From Granulicella arctica (GTDB lineage Bacteria > Acidobacteriota > Terriglobia > Terriglobales > Acidobacteriaceae): a stretch of 64,000 nt of DNA. Where the stretch lies: assembly GCF_025685605.1 (NCBI RefSeq), contig NZ_JAGTUT010000001.1, positions 1,984,001-2,048,000 of the forward strand. Direction: 5' to 3'. Position numbers and translations under genes: made by a program. The notes beneath the pieces were generated by a model that saw nothing but the letters and a program-made list of their open reading frames with translations, did not search any database and had not been told where the DNA came from. This document shows, one piece after another, positions 54,023 through 62,273 of this stretch (position 1 is the stretch's first letter; each line of letters opens with the position of its first letter).

Positions 54023-54661
54023 TTACCAGCTAATGTAAACGCCTTTGCGGAGCCATTCGGTTGAAGTGAGCTGCTTCATCATGAAGTCTGCCACGTCGGT
54101 GCGGGAGATTCTGGCGCCGTTGCGGGGTAGCGCATCGCCGTCCATCCTGAAGGAGCCGTGGCCTGGACCGTTGGTGAGCATGGGCGGCATGACCATGGTC
54201 CAGTCGAGGTGGCTGGCGGAAAGGATGCGGAACTGGGCGATCTGCGAGGCTACGGGATATTTGAGGAAGGTGTTGTAGACGATGTTCTGGACGATCCAGG
54301 CTCGCCATGCCGGTTGTTTGTCGAGGGCGGTAGGCAGGGCTCCGGCTGAGCCGAGAGCGACGATTCGGCGGATGCCCGCCTGTTCCATTGCCGCCACGAG
54401 AAGCGGAATTGCCCGCTCGAGTACGTCTTCCTTCTTGAGGGAGCGCGCTCCCAGGGCGGAGAGGATGGCATCGGCGCCTATAAGGGTGTCGGCGATGGCA
54501 GCCCGGTCGAAGGCGTTTCCCTGGACGACGCGTACGCGATCGCGCTGCGGAAATTTTTCCGGTCTCCGCACGAGTGCTGTGACCTCGTGACCGGCTGCCA
54601 GGCAGCGGTCTGTGAGGAGCTGACCGGTCGCTCCACTGGCTCCGAAGATCGCGATTCGCAT
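54023..54661 (-). CDS. NAD(P)H-binding protein of the atypical SDR type
   Basis: 212 residues starting MRIAIFGASGATGQLLTDRC, the GxxGxxG nucleotide-binding motif. ILSALGARS and SAGALPTALDKQP follow. It is like NmrA/BLVRB-type or YwnB NAD(P)-binding proteins, which act as reductases or redox sensors. It begins near the putative origin gap. Substrate unknown. Confidence 0.85.
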   Translation of the reverse strand: MRIAIFGASGATGQLLTDRCLAAGHEVTALVRRPEKFPQRDRVRVVQGNAFDRAAIADTLIGADAILSALGARSLKKEDVLERAIPLLVAAMEQAGIRRIVALGSAGALPTALDKQPAWRAWIVQNIVYNTFLKYPVASQIAQFRILSASHLDWTMVMPPMLTNGPGHGSFRMDGDALPRNGARISRTDVADFMMKQLTSTEWLRKGVYISW

Positions 54662-55293
54662 GAAGGCCTCGTTTTCTGATTGTGTCCGATTATCCTCTAC
54701 GCGTTGCCGGATGTGTGAAGAATCAGACGCGGGTAAGGTTCTGTATTGAAGGGAGTTGTACGAAATTTGAACGGATCAAGCCTTGTCTTCTCAACTCCAT
54801 GTGGACGAGCCTGTGGGGAACTTGGACAACCTGGGTCACGTCGCGAGGTTCAGGGCTTGTAGTACACCGCGTTGTTGCTGGCTATGGCGGGATTTCTAAA
54901 TCGGGACAGCAGGGTAAGTTGATGACTTTGAAGCACCTTGCGCTGATATCCACTTTTCCAGTCACAACGGTTACTGCTACTAGTACTTGTTCTCCTTTTA
55001 TGTAGTTTCTTAGGAGCAGTCTCGGCACGTGGAACAGTCGTGGCTCAGGGGAGGGTTTGGGTGGGTGGAAGAGAGCAGATCCGCCGCCCTCGGCTGGAGT
55101 GTTCCGAAAGGGGCCGACGTCGGCGTCCGCACACAAGTACGTGTGTTTCCCACAAAGAAAGCAGTCGCAGGGTGGACGGTTCCTCACTAGAATCGGAAGA
55201 CTGGCTGGGATAGGGACGTGGATGCTCGCTGCGATTCGGTGGTAGAGTTTTCGCAGCGCCCCCCGGCACCATTTGCAACTTCAGGAGACACCC
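54662..55293. other. Large intergenic region upstream of dnaN, possible origin
   Basis: No convincing gene; a 107-codon frame at 54682 lacks family sense. It holds three sequences with two mismatches to the DnaA box: TGTGGACGA (54800-54808), TGTGGGGAA (54812-54820) and TTTCCCACA (55146-55154), plus an AT-richer block near 54965-55015. It also contains an AGGAG site and GTG for dnaN. Origin identity is tentative. Confidence 0.35.
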
Positions 55294-56484
55294 GTGACGA
55301 CTGCTATCGAGGAATCTGACATGAGCACAACGACAGCACCCACTGGTAGTCCGGTTGGGAATCTCGAGATCACAGTCTCCCGTGCGGAGCTGCTGCGCGA
55401 GTTGACGGCGGCGCAGAGTGTGGTCGAGCGCAAGACGACGATTCCGATCCTGTCGAACTTCCTCTTTGAAGCCATGGACGACCGCCTGATGATTACGGCG
55501 ACCGATCTGGACCAGAGCCTGCGGACGAGCTGCGCGGCGAAGGTGAAGAAGCCGGGCGCATGCACGATTCCTGCGAAGAAGCTGTACGACTACATCAAGC
55601 TGCTGCCCGAGGGCGAGATCAGCATCAAGCTGATGGATAACCACTGGGTCCAGATCCGCGCTGGCCGCTCGAACACAAAGATGGTTGGAATGGCCCGGGC
55701 GAACTTCCCGCAGGTAGCTGAGTTTCCGACCACGGGTGCGGTCAAGATCTCTGTTCCTTCGCTGAAGAACATGGTTTCGAAGACGATCTTTGCGATCTCG
55801 AACGAAGAATCTCGCTACACGCTGAACGGCGCGTTGCTGGTGTTGAAGGCCGAGTCGATGGCGATGGTGGCGACGGATGGCCACCGGCTGGCGCACATCG
55901 AAAAGCTGGGGGAGACCCTGGAGGGCGTGTCGGGTGAGAAGAAGACGCTGATTCCGCGGAAGGCGCTGGCGGAGCTTTCTTCCCTGCTTGGCTCGACGGA
56001 TGCGGAGACGCTCGACTTTGCCGACGATGACCAGACATTGTTCTTCAAGGTTGGCGGTCGGGTGCTGACGAGTCGTAAGCTTACGGGCCAGTTCCCGAAC
56101 TACGAAGCCGTGCTGCCGCGGGACAACAACAAGTTCGTGATTGTGCGCAGCGAAGACCTGATGAGTGCGATCCAGCGCGTGGCGCAGTTTGCGGATGAGC
56201 GCTCGGGCGCGATCAAGATTCGGCTGGAGCAGAACGAGCTGAAGCTTTCGTCTTCGTCGACCGACTCCGGTGAGTCGGAGGATACGATCGAGACGCCTTA
56301 CAACTATGATCCGCTTGTGGTGGGCTTCAACAGCCAGTACCTGATCGACTTTTTGAAGGCGACGGGAAACCAGGGCGAGGTACGGCTCGAGTTCAAGGAT
56401 GCCCAGTCTGCCGGGCAGATGCGTCCTGAGGATGGCAACGAGGATGTGAAGTACCGCTACATCCTGATGCCGATGCGTATCTGA
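55294..56484 (+). CDS. dnaN: DNA polymerase III beta subunit (sliding clamp) DnaN
   Basis: 396 residues from GTG at 55294, six bases after AGGAGA; ATG at 55321 (MSTTTAPTGSPVGN) would also work. Three repeated clamp domains: ERKTTIPILSNFL (about 52-64), TDGHRLAH (about 196-203) and the C-terminal YRYILMPMRI end. It encircles DNA and holds polymerase. It is far from dnaA, unlike the usual dnaA-dnaN pair. Confidence 0.96.
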   Translation: MTTAIEESDMSTTTAPTGSPVGNLEITVSRAELLRELTAAQSVVERKTTIPILSNFLFEAMDDRLMITATDLDQSLRTSCAAKVKKPGACTIPAKKLYDYIKLLPEGEISIKLMDNHWVQIRAGRSNTKMVGMARANFPQVAEFPTTGAVKISVPSLKNMVSKTIFAISNEESRYTLNGALLVLKAESMAMVATDGHRLAHIEKLGETLEGVSGEKKTLIPRKALAELSSLLGSTDAETLDFADDDQTLFFKVGGRVLTSRKLTGQFPNYEAVLPRDNNKFVIVRSEDLMSAIQRVAQFADERSGAIKIRLEQNELKLSSSSTDSGESEDTIETPYNYDPLVVGFNSQYLIDFLKATGNQGEVRLEFKDAQSAGQMRPEDGNEDVKYRYILMPMRI

Positions 56485-56542
56485 GTGCTACGCGCATGGC
56501 AAAGAGCGGCTTTGCCGCAGAAACTTGAACTACATCAGCAAA

Positions 56543-56569
56543 GGCCTGGCTTGATGCCGGGCCGTTTTG
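56543..56569 (+). terminator. Hairpin terminator after dnaN
   Basis: GGCCTGGC-TTGAT-GCCGGGCC is an 8-bp stem with one G-T pair, followed by GTTTTGTTT, 58 bp after the dnaN stop. Confidence 0.75.
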
Positions 56570-56689
56570 TTTGTGTGCTGGTGTCGAGACTTGATCACGT
56601 GGATGTTGTGTAGCGGCGAGAGCAACCGTCGTCTCTGAAACCTGCTCTGAAGTGGAACAGGTTTGAATCATCAGTCCACGGGAGAGAGC

Positions 56690-57328
56690 ATGAGTCTGCA
56701 GGATGTATTTATCGAAGAGTTGCGGGACCTTTATAGCGCGGAGAACCAACTGGTAAAGTCGCTGCCAAAGATGGCGAGAGCGGCGTCGGGCAGCGAGTTG
56801 AAGGATGGCATCAAGAACCACCTGGAAGAGACCAAGGGGCAGGTTGACCGGTTGAAGCAGATCTTCCAGATCCTTGGAAAGAAGCCAACCGGCCAGCATT
56901 GCAATGGCATGGAGGGTGTTGTCGCCGAGGGCAAAGAAGCTATTGAGAGCGACGAGGAAGGTGCCACGAAAGATGTGCAACTGATCGGTGCGTCCCTTCG
57001 CGTCGAGCACTATGAGATTGCCGGCTATACCGCAGCGATTGCAATCGCAAAGACGCTTGGCCAAAAGGAGATCGTCGGCCTGCTGACGGAGACTTTGAAG
57101 GAAGAGCAGGCTACTGGCAAGCTGCTGCTGAGTCAGGCGAAACCACTGCTCAAAGAGGCTGGCTCCGAAGATGATGCCGACGAGGAAGAAGATTCCGATG
57201 AGCCAGAGGACGGAGAAGAGGCTGAGTCCAAACGGAAGAGCGAAGAGGACGAGGCTGAGGCACAGAAGTCAGAGGGCGAGGAGCCCAAGGTTGCGCCAGC
57301 GAAGAAGACTGCAAAGTCCAAGAAGTAA
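56690..57328 (+). CDS. DUF892/YciF-type ferritin-like protein with acidic tail
   Basis: 212 residues from MSLQDVFIEELRDLYSAENQ. The YciF/DUF892 helix-bundle core covers about 1-160, with LKDGIKNHLEETKGQVDRL and SLRVEHYEIAGYTAAIAI carrying conserved Glu/His metal ligands. The last 50 residues are Glu/Asp/Lys rich (DADEEEDSDEPEDGEE) and end KKTAKSKK. It is a stress-linked ferritin-like protein of unclear function. Confidence 0.85.
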   Translation: MSLQDVFIEELRDLYSAENQLVKSLPKMARAASGSELKDGIKNHLEETKGQVDRLKQIFQILGKKPTGQHCNGMEGVVAEGKEAIESDEEGATKDVQLIGASLRVEHYEIAGYTAAIAIAKTLGQKEIVGLLTETLKEEQATGKLLLSQAKPLLKEAGSEDDADEEEDSDEPEDGEEAESKRKSEEDEAEAQKSEGEEPKVAPAKKTAKSKK

Positions 57329-57340
57329 GAGGACCAATAG

Positions 57341-57368
57341 ACGAACCCCGCCCTGGTGCGGGGTTCGT
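57341..57368 (+). terminator. Hairpin terminator after the DUF892 gene
   Basis: ACGAACCCCGC-CCTGGT-GCGGGGTTCGT is a perfect 11-bp stem, 12 bp after the stop; the next gene begins 29 bp beyond. Confidence 0.8.
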
Positions 57369-57396
57369 TGCGTCCGGGCCCTGCTAGCATTTATGC

Positions 57397-57897
57397 ATGA
57401 CGTGGTTCGGGGCTGCCGTCCGGGTTGAGCGTTTTGACGATGCGGATGGGCTGCGCTTTCGCGTTACAAGTGAGCGGCGTCTTGCTGCCCTTATCTTGCC
57501 TATGCTGGTCGGTGTGATGTTGTTCGCCTTTGCGTGGGAGGAGGATGTGGGCGGCCTCCTGCTGCTTGGAGCGGCCGGACTGATTGGCTTGCCGGTCTGG
57601 CGGTGGATGCATGTGCGGGTGACTGAGTTGCGGGTTACGGCGATGGAGTTGGTTGTTGAAGGAGACGGCGGCAGGGCGAAGGGAATGATCTGGCTGCCGT
57701 GGTCGGAGGTCAGTGGGTTGCAGTTCCAGCGTGGGAGCGCCGAGCCGGACGGGCTCTATGCCCTGAAGGGGTTTGCAGACCGGGAGTGCCTCGTGCCTGA
57801 TGTGAGCGATGGGCAGGCTGGTGAGATCGTTCGCGCGATCTATGCACGCTTTCCGTTGGTCGCTATGGCGGAGGCTGTGGAGACGAGTGCGCCCTGA
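57397..57897 (+). CDS. Small membrane protein, PH-like C-terminal part
   Basis: 166 residues with two adjacent membrane helices (about 33-48, 52-68) and a mainly beta C-terminal segment (VTELRVTAMELVVEGDGG to the end) resembling bacterial PH-like domains. No catalytic motif. Probably an inner-membrane protein with a cytoplasmic sensing domain; unknown. Confidence 0.55.
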   Translation: MTWFGAAVRVERFDDADGLRFRVTSERRLAALILPMLVGVMLFAFAWEEDVGGLLLLGAAGLIGLPVWRWMHVRVTELRVTAMELVVEGDGGRAKGMIWLPWSEVSGLQFQRGSAEPDGLYALKGFADRECLVPDVSDGQAGEIVRAIYARFPLVAMAEAVETSAP

Positions 57898-57956
57898 CGC
57901 CGGGCGGGCGCTACTTCGCAGGGTTTTGGGCGCATCGCGTGAAGGCTACTACAAAC

Positions 57957-59540
57957 CTAGTGGACTGCTTCGCCTGCGGGTGCGCCCTGGCCGGGCCGAT
58001 TCTTGCTGAGCAGGAAGGCACAGCAGACCATGCCGATCGACATCCAGCAGAGCATCCGGTACACGTCCTCATAGCCTAGAGCTGCTGCCTGCTGGTTGAG
58101 TTGCTGGTAGATGCTGGCGCGAGCCATCATGCCACCCTGTGCGCCGCCACCGAAGAATCCGCCAAGACCGTGCACGGTGCTGGCGTAGGCCGGGCTGCCG
58201 GGCTGCATGTGATCGACCAGTCGCGCTTGATGGAAGAGCGAGCGATTGGTGACGAGCGCGCCGGTGACTGCGATGAAGATACTGCCGCCGACATTCCGGA
58301 CAAAGTTGATCAGGCCGGAGACCTGGTTAGAGGCTTCCTTCGGAAGGCCGACATACGCCGCGTTGGTGATCGCGATGAAGCAGAAGGGGATGGGAATCAT
58401 CTGCAGGACGCGCAGCAGTGATGCCTCGCCGAAGCTCATATCGAGCGTGATGTGCGTGGACACGTAGTAGTACGCGGCAGCGAAGAAACCAAATCCAATT
58501 GCAGCGAGGTTGCGAGCGGGAAACTTGCCGGTGGCGACACCTGCGAGCGGCATCACGATGACGAGCGCGACTCCTCCGGCCGTCAGAGCCATGCCGGCAT
58601 TGGTCGCGGTATACCCCAGTAGTTGCTGAAGGAATTGTGGCTGCAGTACGGTCGCCGCGTTGAGCACGCCGCCCACCAGCATCATCAACAGGCAGCAGAT
58701 CGCGAAGTTCTTAAAGCGGAAGAGCTTCAGATTCATGATCGGATTCTTATGCCGCCACTCCCACCAGATGAGACCGGAGATACCGATTACGAAGAGGAAG
58801 GCGAAGAAGCGAATGAAGTTTGAGGCGAACCAGTCGTTCTCTTCGCCCTTGTCGAGGGCTATCTGCAGACCGCCCATCGCTACGGTGAGGAGGCCGAGAC
58901 CGATGTAGTCGAGCTTGAAGAGATTCTTACGGTCTGCTTTGATCCATGGCGGATCCTGCACGAGACGCTGGGTAAGGACGAGAGCGAGGATGCCGACCGG
59001 GATGTTGATGTAAAAGATCCAGCGCCAGGAGTAGTTATCCGTGATCCAGCCGCCGATGGTCGGCCCGACCGACGGGGCCAGTACGGCGACGAGGCCGTAG
59101 AGGGCAAAGGCCTGTCCGCGCTTTTTCTCTTCAAAGGAGTCCGCCATGATGGCCTGCGCCATGGGCTGCAGACCACCACCGCCGATGCCCTGAAAGACTC
59201 GGCAGACCAGCAGAAGGGGCAGCGTTGGGGCGATGCCACACAGAAAGCTCGACACCGTGAAGATCACGATGCAGATCATGAAGAAGTTGCGGCGCCCAAC
59301 GACGGAGGAGGCCCATCCGCCGATCGGGAGGATAATGGCGTTGGCTACGAGGTAGCTGGTGAGAACCCAGGTGCCCTGGTCGGTGCTCGCTCCAAGATTA
59401 CCGGCGATATGGGGCAGCGCTACGTTTGCGATGGAGGTGTCGAGCACTTCCATGAACGCGGCGAGCGCGACGGTTGCAGCAATTAACCATGGATTCGCAA
59501 TGGGCTTCCAACGCTCGCCCTGCGCGGTTTCAGCCGCCAT
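57957..59540 (-). CDS. DHA2-family MFS multidrug exporter (EmrB-like), copy 1
   Basis: 527 residues with 14 predicted helices. It has the DHA2 motif C region GIGGGGLQPMAQAIMADSF (about 118-136), GPTIGGWITDNYSWRWIFYI (about 158-177), and starts MAAETAQGERWKPIANPW. It exports hydrophobic compounds by proton antiport. An operator-like palindrome sits in the 40 bp upstream. No EmrA-like partner is next to it. Confidence 0.9.
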   Translation of the reverse strand: MAAETAQGERWKPIANPWLIAATVALAAFMEVLDTSIANVALPHIAGNLGASTDQGTWVLTSYLVANAIILPIGGWASSVVGRRNFFMICIVIFTVSSFLCGIAPTLPLLLVCRVFQGIGGGGLQPMAQAIMADSFEEKKRGQAFALYGLVAVLAPSVGPTIGGWITDNYSWRWIFYINIPVGILALVLTQRLVQDPPWIKADRKNLFKLDYIGLGLLTVAMGGLQIALDKGEENDWFASNFIRFFAFLFVIGISGLIWWEWRHKNPIMNLKLFRFKNFAICCLLMMLVGGVLNAATVLQPQFLQQLLGYTATNAGMALTAGGVALVIVMPLAGVATGKFPARNLAAIGFGFFAAAYYYVSTHITLDMSFGEASLLRVLQMIPIPFCFIAITNAAYVGLPKEASNQVSGLINFVRNVGGSIFIAVTGALVTNRSLFHQARLVDHMQPGSPAYASTVHGLGGFFGGGAQGGMMARASIYQQLNQQAAALGYEDVYRMLCWMSIGMVCCAFLLSKNRPGQGAPAGEAVH

Positions 59541-59551
59541 TCAATCTCCAA

Positions 59552-59569
59552 AGAGGGTGAGTACCCTCT
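59552..59569. promoter_or_regulatory. Palindromic operator candidate before MFS copy 1
   Basis: AGAGGGTGAGTACCCTCT is a perfect 7-bp inverted repeat with a 4-base centre, 12 bp upstream of the ATG. Its GAGGGT half resembles the TGAGGGTATCCTCA repeats by the second exporter at the window end. Confidence 0.55.
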
Positions 59570-59621
59570 ATAGAGATTGATTTCAGCATGCATCGGATGC
59601 TTTTTCTACAGATTTCGAAGA

Positions 59622-59828
59622 TCAGGCGGTCTGCCCGCTGTTGCGCTCGATGGCCTGTCTGACGTGCTGCACGGCCTCTTCTTTAAAGTGGGTGAGGTTG
59701 TGTACGTCTGCTGCGTGCCTCTCGATGACGGGGAGCATCTCCTCTTCGCTGGTTCCTTCGAGGTGCCATTCGCAGTCATAGCCTACATCTTTGCAGTGAA
59801 ATACCTTCTTGTTGTCCGTTGTGCTCAT
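59622..59828 (-). CDS. DUF1059 family small protein
   Basis: 68 residues, MSTTDNKKVFHCKDVGYDCE at the start, then CEWHLEGTSEEEMLPVIERH and a C-terminal helix. It matches the small DUF1059 family (two conserved Cys, HxxxH context). Function unknown; often next to stress or transport genes. Confidence 0.85.
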   Translation of the reverse strand: MSTTDNKKVFHCKDVGYDCEWHLEGTSEEEMLPVIERHAADVHNLTHFKEEAVQHVRQAIERNSGQTA

Positions 59829-59913
59829 CAAATCCTCCGGTCTGGAACGTAGGATGCGGCGAGCGATGCGATGTCGGGGTGTCGTTTCGATACGATCAAC
59901 GAACCTGGTTGGC

Positions 59914-60357
59914 TTAGCGGTGAACTCGAGGTTGTGGCACTCCTGGCACCGGCTTCGCGTCGAACTTGGTGCGGGCGCGCTCCACTTCCTGCCGATGTTT
60001 CTCGGCCCAGATCCACACCCCGCAGAAGGCGGCTCCGAGGCTCTCGCCGAGGCTGGTGAGCCGATAGTCGACGTGTGGTGGTATGACGGGATGGACGGTA
60101 CGCTGCAGCAGACCGTCGCGCTCCATCTGGCGGAGCGTCTTGGTGAGCATCTTCTGGCTGATGCCTTCGAGCAGGTCGGCGATTCGGGTGAACCGGAGCT
60201 CGCCATGTTCTTCCAGAACTTCGAGGACGAGCATGGTCCACTTATCGGCGACGCGGCCGATGATCTCGGTTACGAGTCGATCGAGTTCGGGATCGGTATG
60301 CTCTGGCGGCTCAGGCAGCACCCGCTCGGCTAGATGAAGGAAGCTTTTGGTCGCCAC
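59914..60357 (-). CDS. HxlR-family transcriptional regulator
   Basis: 147 residues. The winged-helix HxlR core has DKWTMLVLEVLEEHGELRFT (about 38-57) and ISQKMLTKTLRQMERDGLLQ (about 65-84). It is transcribed away from the SDR gene at 60472, with GAAGTGCCTACTTC (60391-60404) between them as the likely operator. Such regulators sense electrophiles or redox stress. Confidence 0.92.
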   Translation of the reverse strand: MATKSFLHLAERVLPEPPEHTDPELDRLVTEIIGRVADKWTMLVLEVLEEHGELRFTRIADLLEGISQKMLTKTLRQMERDGLLQRTVHPVIPPHVDYRLTSLGESLGAAFCGVWIWAEKHRQEVERARTKFDAKPVPGVPQPRVHR

Positions 60358-60390
60358 GGGACACTCTCCTCATGGTTCGTATGAAACTTT

Positions 60391-60404
60391 GAAGTGCCTA
60401 CTTC
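60391..60404. promoter_or_regulatory. HxlR operator candidate
   Basis: GAAGT-GCCT-ACTTC, an inverted repeat in the 114 bp gap between HxlR and the divergent SDR gene. Confidence 0.5.
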
Positions 60405-60471
60405 TAGTAAAAGCGAAGTGCGCTTAGTGTGGTGCAAGGCATCTGATCTGGCAGCACAGGAGACATGGTTC

Positions 60472-61248
60472 ATGAAGACGACAGGCAATACGATTCTAAT
60501 CACGGGCGGCGGCTCCGGCATTGGCCGCGGCCTGGCAGAGGCGTTTCACAAGCTGGACAACACGGTGATCATCGCCGGTCGACGCGAGAACGTCCTCCGC
60601 GAGACGGCCCAGGCGAACCCGGGTATGGAGTACATCACGCTCGATACCGCCGATTCAAAAAGCATCGCCAAAGCGACGGCAGATCTGAAGGAGCGCTTCC
60701 CAAAGCTGAACGTACTAATCAACAATGCAGGCATTGCAAGGCCGGAGAATCTGCTGGATGCGTCGTCGGATTTCGATGCCGTGGAGCAGATGGTCGCAAC
60801 GAACCTGATCGCTCCTCTGCGATTGACAGCGGCGCTGCTGCCGCAGCTTGAAGCGCAGGATGCCGCCGTCGTGATGACCGTAACCTCGGGCCTCGCGTTC
60901 GCTCCTCTGGCGATGATGCCAACCTACTGTGCGACCAAGGCGGCCATCCATTCGTGGACGGAGTCGCTGCGGTTCCAACTGCGGCAGACGAAGGTCGAAG
61001 TGCTGGAGTTGATTCCGCCGTACGTGCAGACGGAGTTGGGGGGTGACCGCCAGCTTACCGATCCGCGCGCCATGCCACTCGATGAATTCATTAGCGAGGT
61101 GATGGAGATCCTGAAGACACAGCCCGAGGCGAAGGAGATCAACGTGGAGCGTGTGCAGGCAATGCGCTATGCGGCTGAAGGCGGTCAGAAGAAGTATCAG
61201 GAGTTTGTGAACGGCTTCAACGAACAGATGATGGCGGCTTCGCACTAG
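60472..61248 (+). CDS. SDR-family oxidoreductase (DltE-like)
   Basis: 258 residues from MKTTGNTILITGGGSGIGRG with AGGAGA nine bases upstream. It has the Rossmann glycine motif (about 8-20), NNAG (about 82-85), Ser region TVTSGLAF and YCATK (about 152-156). Divergent from HxlR, so its expression is likely controlled by it. Substrate not known. Confidence 0.9.
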   Translation: MKTTGNTILITGGGSGIGRGLAEAFHKLDNTVIIAGRRENVLRETAQANPGMEYITLDTADSKSIAKATADLKERFPKLNVLINNAGIARPENLLDASSDFDAVEQMVATNLIAPLRLTAALLPQLEAQDAAVVMTVTSGLAFAPLAMMPTYCATKAAIHSWTESLRFQLRQTKVEVLELIPPYVQTELGGDRQLTDPRAMPLDEFISEVMEILKTQPEAKEINVERVQAMRYAAEGGQKKYQEFVNGFNEQMMAASH

Positions 61249-61293
61249 AAGGTTGACCGTAGTGTCTGTCGGGCTGAGGAGACACTGCGGTCG

Positions 61294-62258
61294 TCACCGA
61301 CGCGGCGCGTAGTAGCCGGAGCGGACGGTGATGCTGTCGACACGCTCCGGGCCGGTCAGGTCAATGCGGTGATAGCTGCCGTCGCGCTTCAGGTCTGCAG
61401 GCTTGTAGATGATGCGGTACTGGTCGCGCAGATCTGCCTCCATGGTGCGAGATCGTCGTCTGTGCCTGTTGCAGAGCCGGTGTCGTGGAAGATGCGGCCG
61501 CCAGTCTCCTCAGCGAGCTTTGTCAGCGTTGCCGGTCCAGTTGAGCCGAAGGCAGATGGCCCATCGGCACGGAAGATATAGATGGCCGTGTTGGTGTGCT
61601 GGCATTCGGCTGCGGCGTCTTCCAGCGAGACGCTGCTTGTGTTGTCCTCGCCATCCGTGAAGAGCAGAATGAAGTTGCTGCTGGCGGCGTGATCGACATG
61701 GCCAAACTGGTTCAGGCATGCTCGGTAGATAGAGTCGAAGATCGCTGTTCCGCCAGCGTGAGTTCCACCACTTGCGGCGATCTTACGAAGACCAGTGATC
61801 AAGGCAGGCGGGTTGTTCGTCCATGGCTGTACGACCTGCGAGACGTGCCCGAAGTCCATCACGAATGCCTGGTCCGTTTGCTGACGCAATAAGCGCTGAG
61901 CATAGGCGTTGGCGATAGCGCGGTTCCCAGCGAGGAACGGGCCCATCGACTCGCTCGTGTCCATGAGGATGCCCGCACGGACGGGGCGATCCTGCAGAGC
62001 CTCGAAGGCGAGAACCTTGCGAGGTGACCTGCCGTTATCGAGAAAGCTTAGCTCAGTGAGCTTGAGGTCGCGGATCGGAAGACCGTGGCTGTCAGCTGCA
62101 TGGAAGGTTACAACCACCTCGTCGACGACGACGTTAAGTCTGTACGAGGTTGGGCCTTGTGTTGTGGCAGAATCCGTCTGTGAAGCCACGTGATGCGCCT
62201 GCGCCACGAGCAATGGGAGCAGCAGGCTACAGAGGCTGGTCTTACGTAGAAACCGCAT
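61294..62258 (-). pseudogene. VWFA-related secreted protein, frameshifted near the C-terminus
   Basis: An intact signal peptide (about 1-27), beta segment and VWA core are encoded, with a normal MIDAS DTSES (about 99-103) and TDGEDNTSS. The open frame ends at 61389 in nonsense (APWRQICATSTASSTSLQT), while the next frame carries EADLRDQYRIIYKP and SITVRSGYYAPRR, the usual C-terminus. The total is one base short of a multiple of three. One A inserted in CTCGCACCATGG near 61440 would give about 321 residues. Either a recent mutation or an assembly error. Confidence 0.75.
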
Positions 62259-62273
62259 GTGTGAGAAGTATAG

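Noticed and set aside
54682..55005. Plus-strand frame of 107 codons upstream of dnaN
   Set aside because: Composition and sequence have no protein sense, no binding site; more likely noncoding origin-region DNA.
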